Source of the DNA: Lachnospiraceae bacterium XPB1003
GTDB lineage: Bacteria; Bacillota; Clostridia; Lachnospirales; Lachnospiraceae
Assembly: GCA_900102065.1 (NCBI GenBank)
Contig: FMVK01000006.1
Location: 78,879-142,878, forward strand
DNA length: 64,000 bases
Direction: 5' to 3'
The notes under the pieces were generated by a model. That model saw only the letters and a list, made by a program, of their open reading frames with translations, searched no databases and was not told where the DNA came from. Made by a program: the position numbers and the translations under genes. Shown here one piece after another: positions 62,795 through 64,000 of this stretch (its first letter is position 1; the number at the start of each line of letters is the position of its first letter).

Positions 62795-63544
62795 TCACTC
62801 CTCATTATCCGGTATCACATAGATCTCGTCAGGGATAAATACAATAGTCGCAGGTGTGTGATCAACATCCTTGGTGCGCATGCCGAGCACCACACCGTAC
62901 GTCTTATGACGGGTGCTGTTTAACCTCAGCTCGCGAAAAGAAGCCCCCACCACAACTCCATGATATACCTCATATTCCTTGCGCATCAGCACTCGAAGTC
63001 TTATGATCGCACAGGTCATATAATAGACCAGGACCGGGCCGCCAAAAATGAGCAGTCCCAAGATAAATAGACCTGCCCTGTCTGCGATCCTTGAGAGGGA
63101 AGATTCAATTCCTATAGTCGCAAAGATTAATCCCACGAACAGTGGACCAAAAACAGCGCTCATATTCAAGAGTTGCTCCCTGATAACCGGCCAGAGGAGC
63201 TTCATCCTGTAATCATCCGGGGCCTCCACACGGGTGAAACCCATATATCCGAAGTTAGTCCTGTTCCAATTTCTGTTTTTTCTGACCGTATGGATGATAA
63301 TATTGGGGCTTACAAGAAACAGGCCTATTCCCGGAAAGACAGCCATACTGATCACAATCTCCTGATCCGTACCGGCTTTCCCCATGAATATAAAGTTTCC
63401 CAAAAGCATGGCCACCGTCAAAAAGATCAGTGCTCCGTTAAGGCATCCTTTGAATGTATATTCCTGAGTTGTTTGATTGTCTGTTTTATTTTTTTCCCTA
63501 CTCATATTGCCAAACTTGAAAACAGGAAATATCTTATTCCCCAA
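62795..63544 (-). CDS. Hypothetical membrane protein
   Basis: 249 residues if TTG (63544, with AAGGAG four bases upstream) is the start, or 236 from the ATG at 63505 (MSREKNK), which lacks a good ribosome site. About four helices (LIFLTVAMLLGNFIFMG; FPGIGLFLVSPNIIIH; MSAVFGPLFVGLIFATIG; GLFILGLLIFGGPVLVYYM) and a soluble C-terminal ~70-residue part. No family recognised. Confidence 0.65.
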   Translation of the reverse strand: MGNKIFPVFKFGNMSREKNKTDNQTTQEYTFKGCLNGALIFLTVAMLLGNFIFMGKAGTDQEIVISMAVFPGIGLFLVSPNIIIHTVRKNRNWNRTNFGYMGFTRVEAPDDYRMKLLWPVIREQLLNMSAVFGPLFVGLIFATIGIESSLSRIADRAGLFILGLLIFGGPVLVYYMTCAIIRLRVLMRKEYEVYHGVVVGASFRELRLNSTRHKTYGVVLGMRTKDVDHTPATIVFIPDEIYVIPDNEE

Positions 63545-63575
63545 GTAACTCCTTCATCCTCATATAAACTGGAAT

Positions 63576-64000
63576 TTAAGTCTCATCCTTTATCAGCCAT
63601 TGATCCATTCCGGATCCCGCATCATCATTAGGGCGTACTCTGAACCCAAATCTTTCATAAAATGGTTCTTTTCCTTTAGCTGAATTCAAAGTCAGTTTAA
63701 CTTTATACCCGGGTTTCATTCCGTCTTTCAGTTTGCTGATACTTGCTTCAACCAGTTTGCGGCCTATTCCCTGTCCTTGATATTTCGGATCAACAATAAC
63801 ATCTGACAAGAAAGCGATATACCCTCCATCCCAAAGCAATCTAACAACTCCAATAGCTTTTTCATCATCACGAACACATTGAATCATATAGGCTTTCTCT
63901 ATACATGCCCTGGCTTGTTCAATGGGAAACTCAACCCATCCAACCATTTTACGCAATTCCATATATTCTTCCGGTGTAATAAATTCTTCGTATTTGATCA
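63576..64000 (-). CDS. GNAT family acetyltransferase (5' end cut by window edge)
   Basis: The frame stays open to the window edge; the last two bases on this strand read TG before ATC, so the start is probably ATG with its A one base outside, giving IKYEEFITPEEYMELR after Met. Acetyl-CoA loop: SDVIVDPKYQGQGIGRKLVEA. C-terminal PFYERFGFRVRP is typical. Substrate unknown. The ATG at 63962 is internal. Confidence 0.9.
   Translation of the reverse strand, partial: IKYEEFITPEEYMELRKMVGWVEFPIEQARACIEKAYMIQCVRDDEKAIGVVRLLWDGGYIAFLSDVIVDPKYQGQGIGRKLVEASISKLKDGMKPGYKVKLTLNSAKGKEPFYERFGFRVRPNDDAGSGMDQWLIKDET

Overview
The window looks like chromosomal DNA from an anaerobic Firmicute of the class Clostridia, most likely the family Lachnospiraceae. 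Pointers are the infC-rpmI-rplT order, lysine/peptidoglycan synthesis through LL-diaminopimelate aminotransferase, an aspS-gatCAB operon behind a T-box leader, AddAB instead of RecBCD, a class III type HD-GYP protein with a PilZ protein (cyclic di-GMP signalling), a stand-alone ANTAR regulator beside glnA, strong GGAGG ribosome sites and moderate GC content. This is inference from gene content; no 16S gene is present. Nearly all genes lie on the minus strand; only the 5'-truncated PBP1A gene at the left edge and an AIM24-family gene near 46 kb read plus. Both window edges cut genes. No IS element, prophage, CRISPR array or rRNA was found.

Layout, left to right. 1-2.5 kb: PBP1A. 2.5-5.1 kb: SH3 anchor protein and a long multi-PAS protein without output domain. 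5.2-7.1 kb: rplT, rpmI, infC (apparent ATT start and leader attenuator), a small coiled protein co-transcribed with tRNA-Gly(CCC). 7.1-11.6 kb: a membrane-anchored unknown and a compact folate operon folC-folE-folP-folBK. 11.7-14.8 kb: PH-domain protein, PilZ protein, glycogen branching enzyme. 15-19.6 kb: heterodimeric ABC exporter with a membrane-anchored SurA-like protein. 19.7-25.3 kb: DJ-1 protein, dapL, dapF, ANTAR regulator, glnA, 8-oxoguanine glycosylase. 25.3-35.4 kb: low-complexity repeat protein, aminotransferase, nadE, methyltransferase, PopT (DUF368), hisC, phosphoesterase, a cytosolic BMP-domain protein, and a CPBP protease whose stop codon overlaps a possible 38-codon tandem-repeat peptide gene. 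35.5-44.6 kb: GAF-HD-GYP protein, addA, addB. 44.8-46.3 kb: divergent repeat lipoprotein and AIM24. 46.4-51.9 kb: T-box-aspS-gatC-gatA-gatB. 52-58.6 kb: small membrane genes and a nickel/peptide-type ABC importer with a methyltransferase. 58.7-61.3 kb: ArsR regulator, cadA-type ATPase and separate HMA protein behind a CadC/SmtB-type operator. 61.3-64 kb: a more AT-rich accessory end with a GNAT remnant, isochorismatase-like hydrolase, NUDIX hydrolase, a membrane protein and a truncated GNAT gene.

The most interesting items are the tandem-repeat small ORF coupled to the CPBP gene (34504-34626), the T-box whose specifier region contains GAAC (overlapping Glu and Asn codons) upstream of the transamidation operon, the ATT start of infC with its attenuator, the ParB-like/BMP fusion with no signal peptide, the effector-less multi-PAS protein, and the metal efflux/import gene pair at 52-61 kb.
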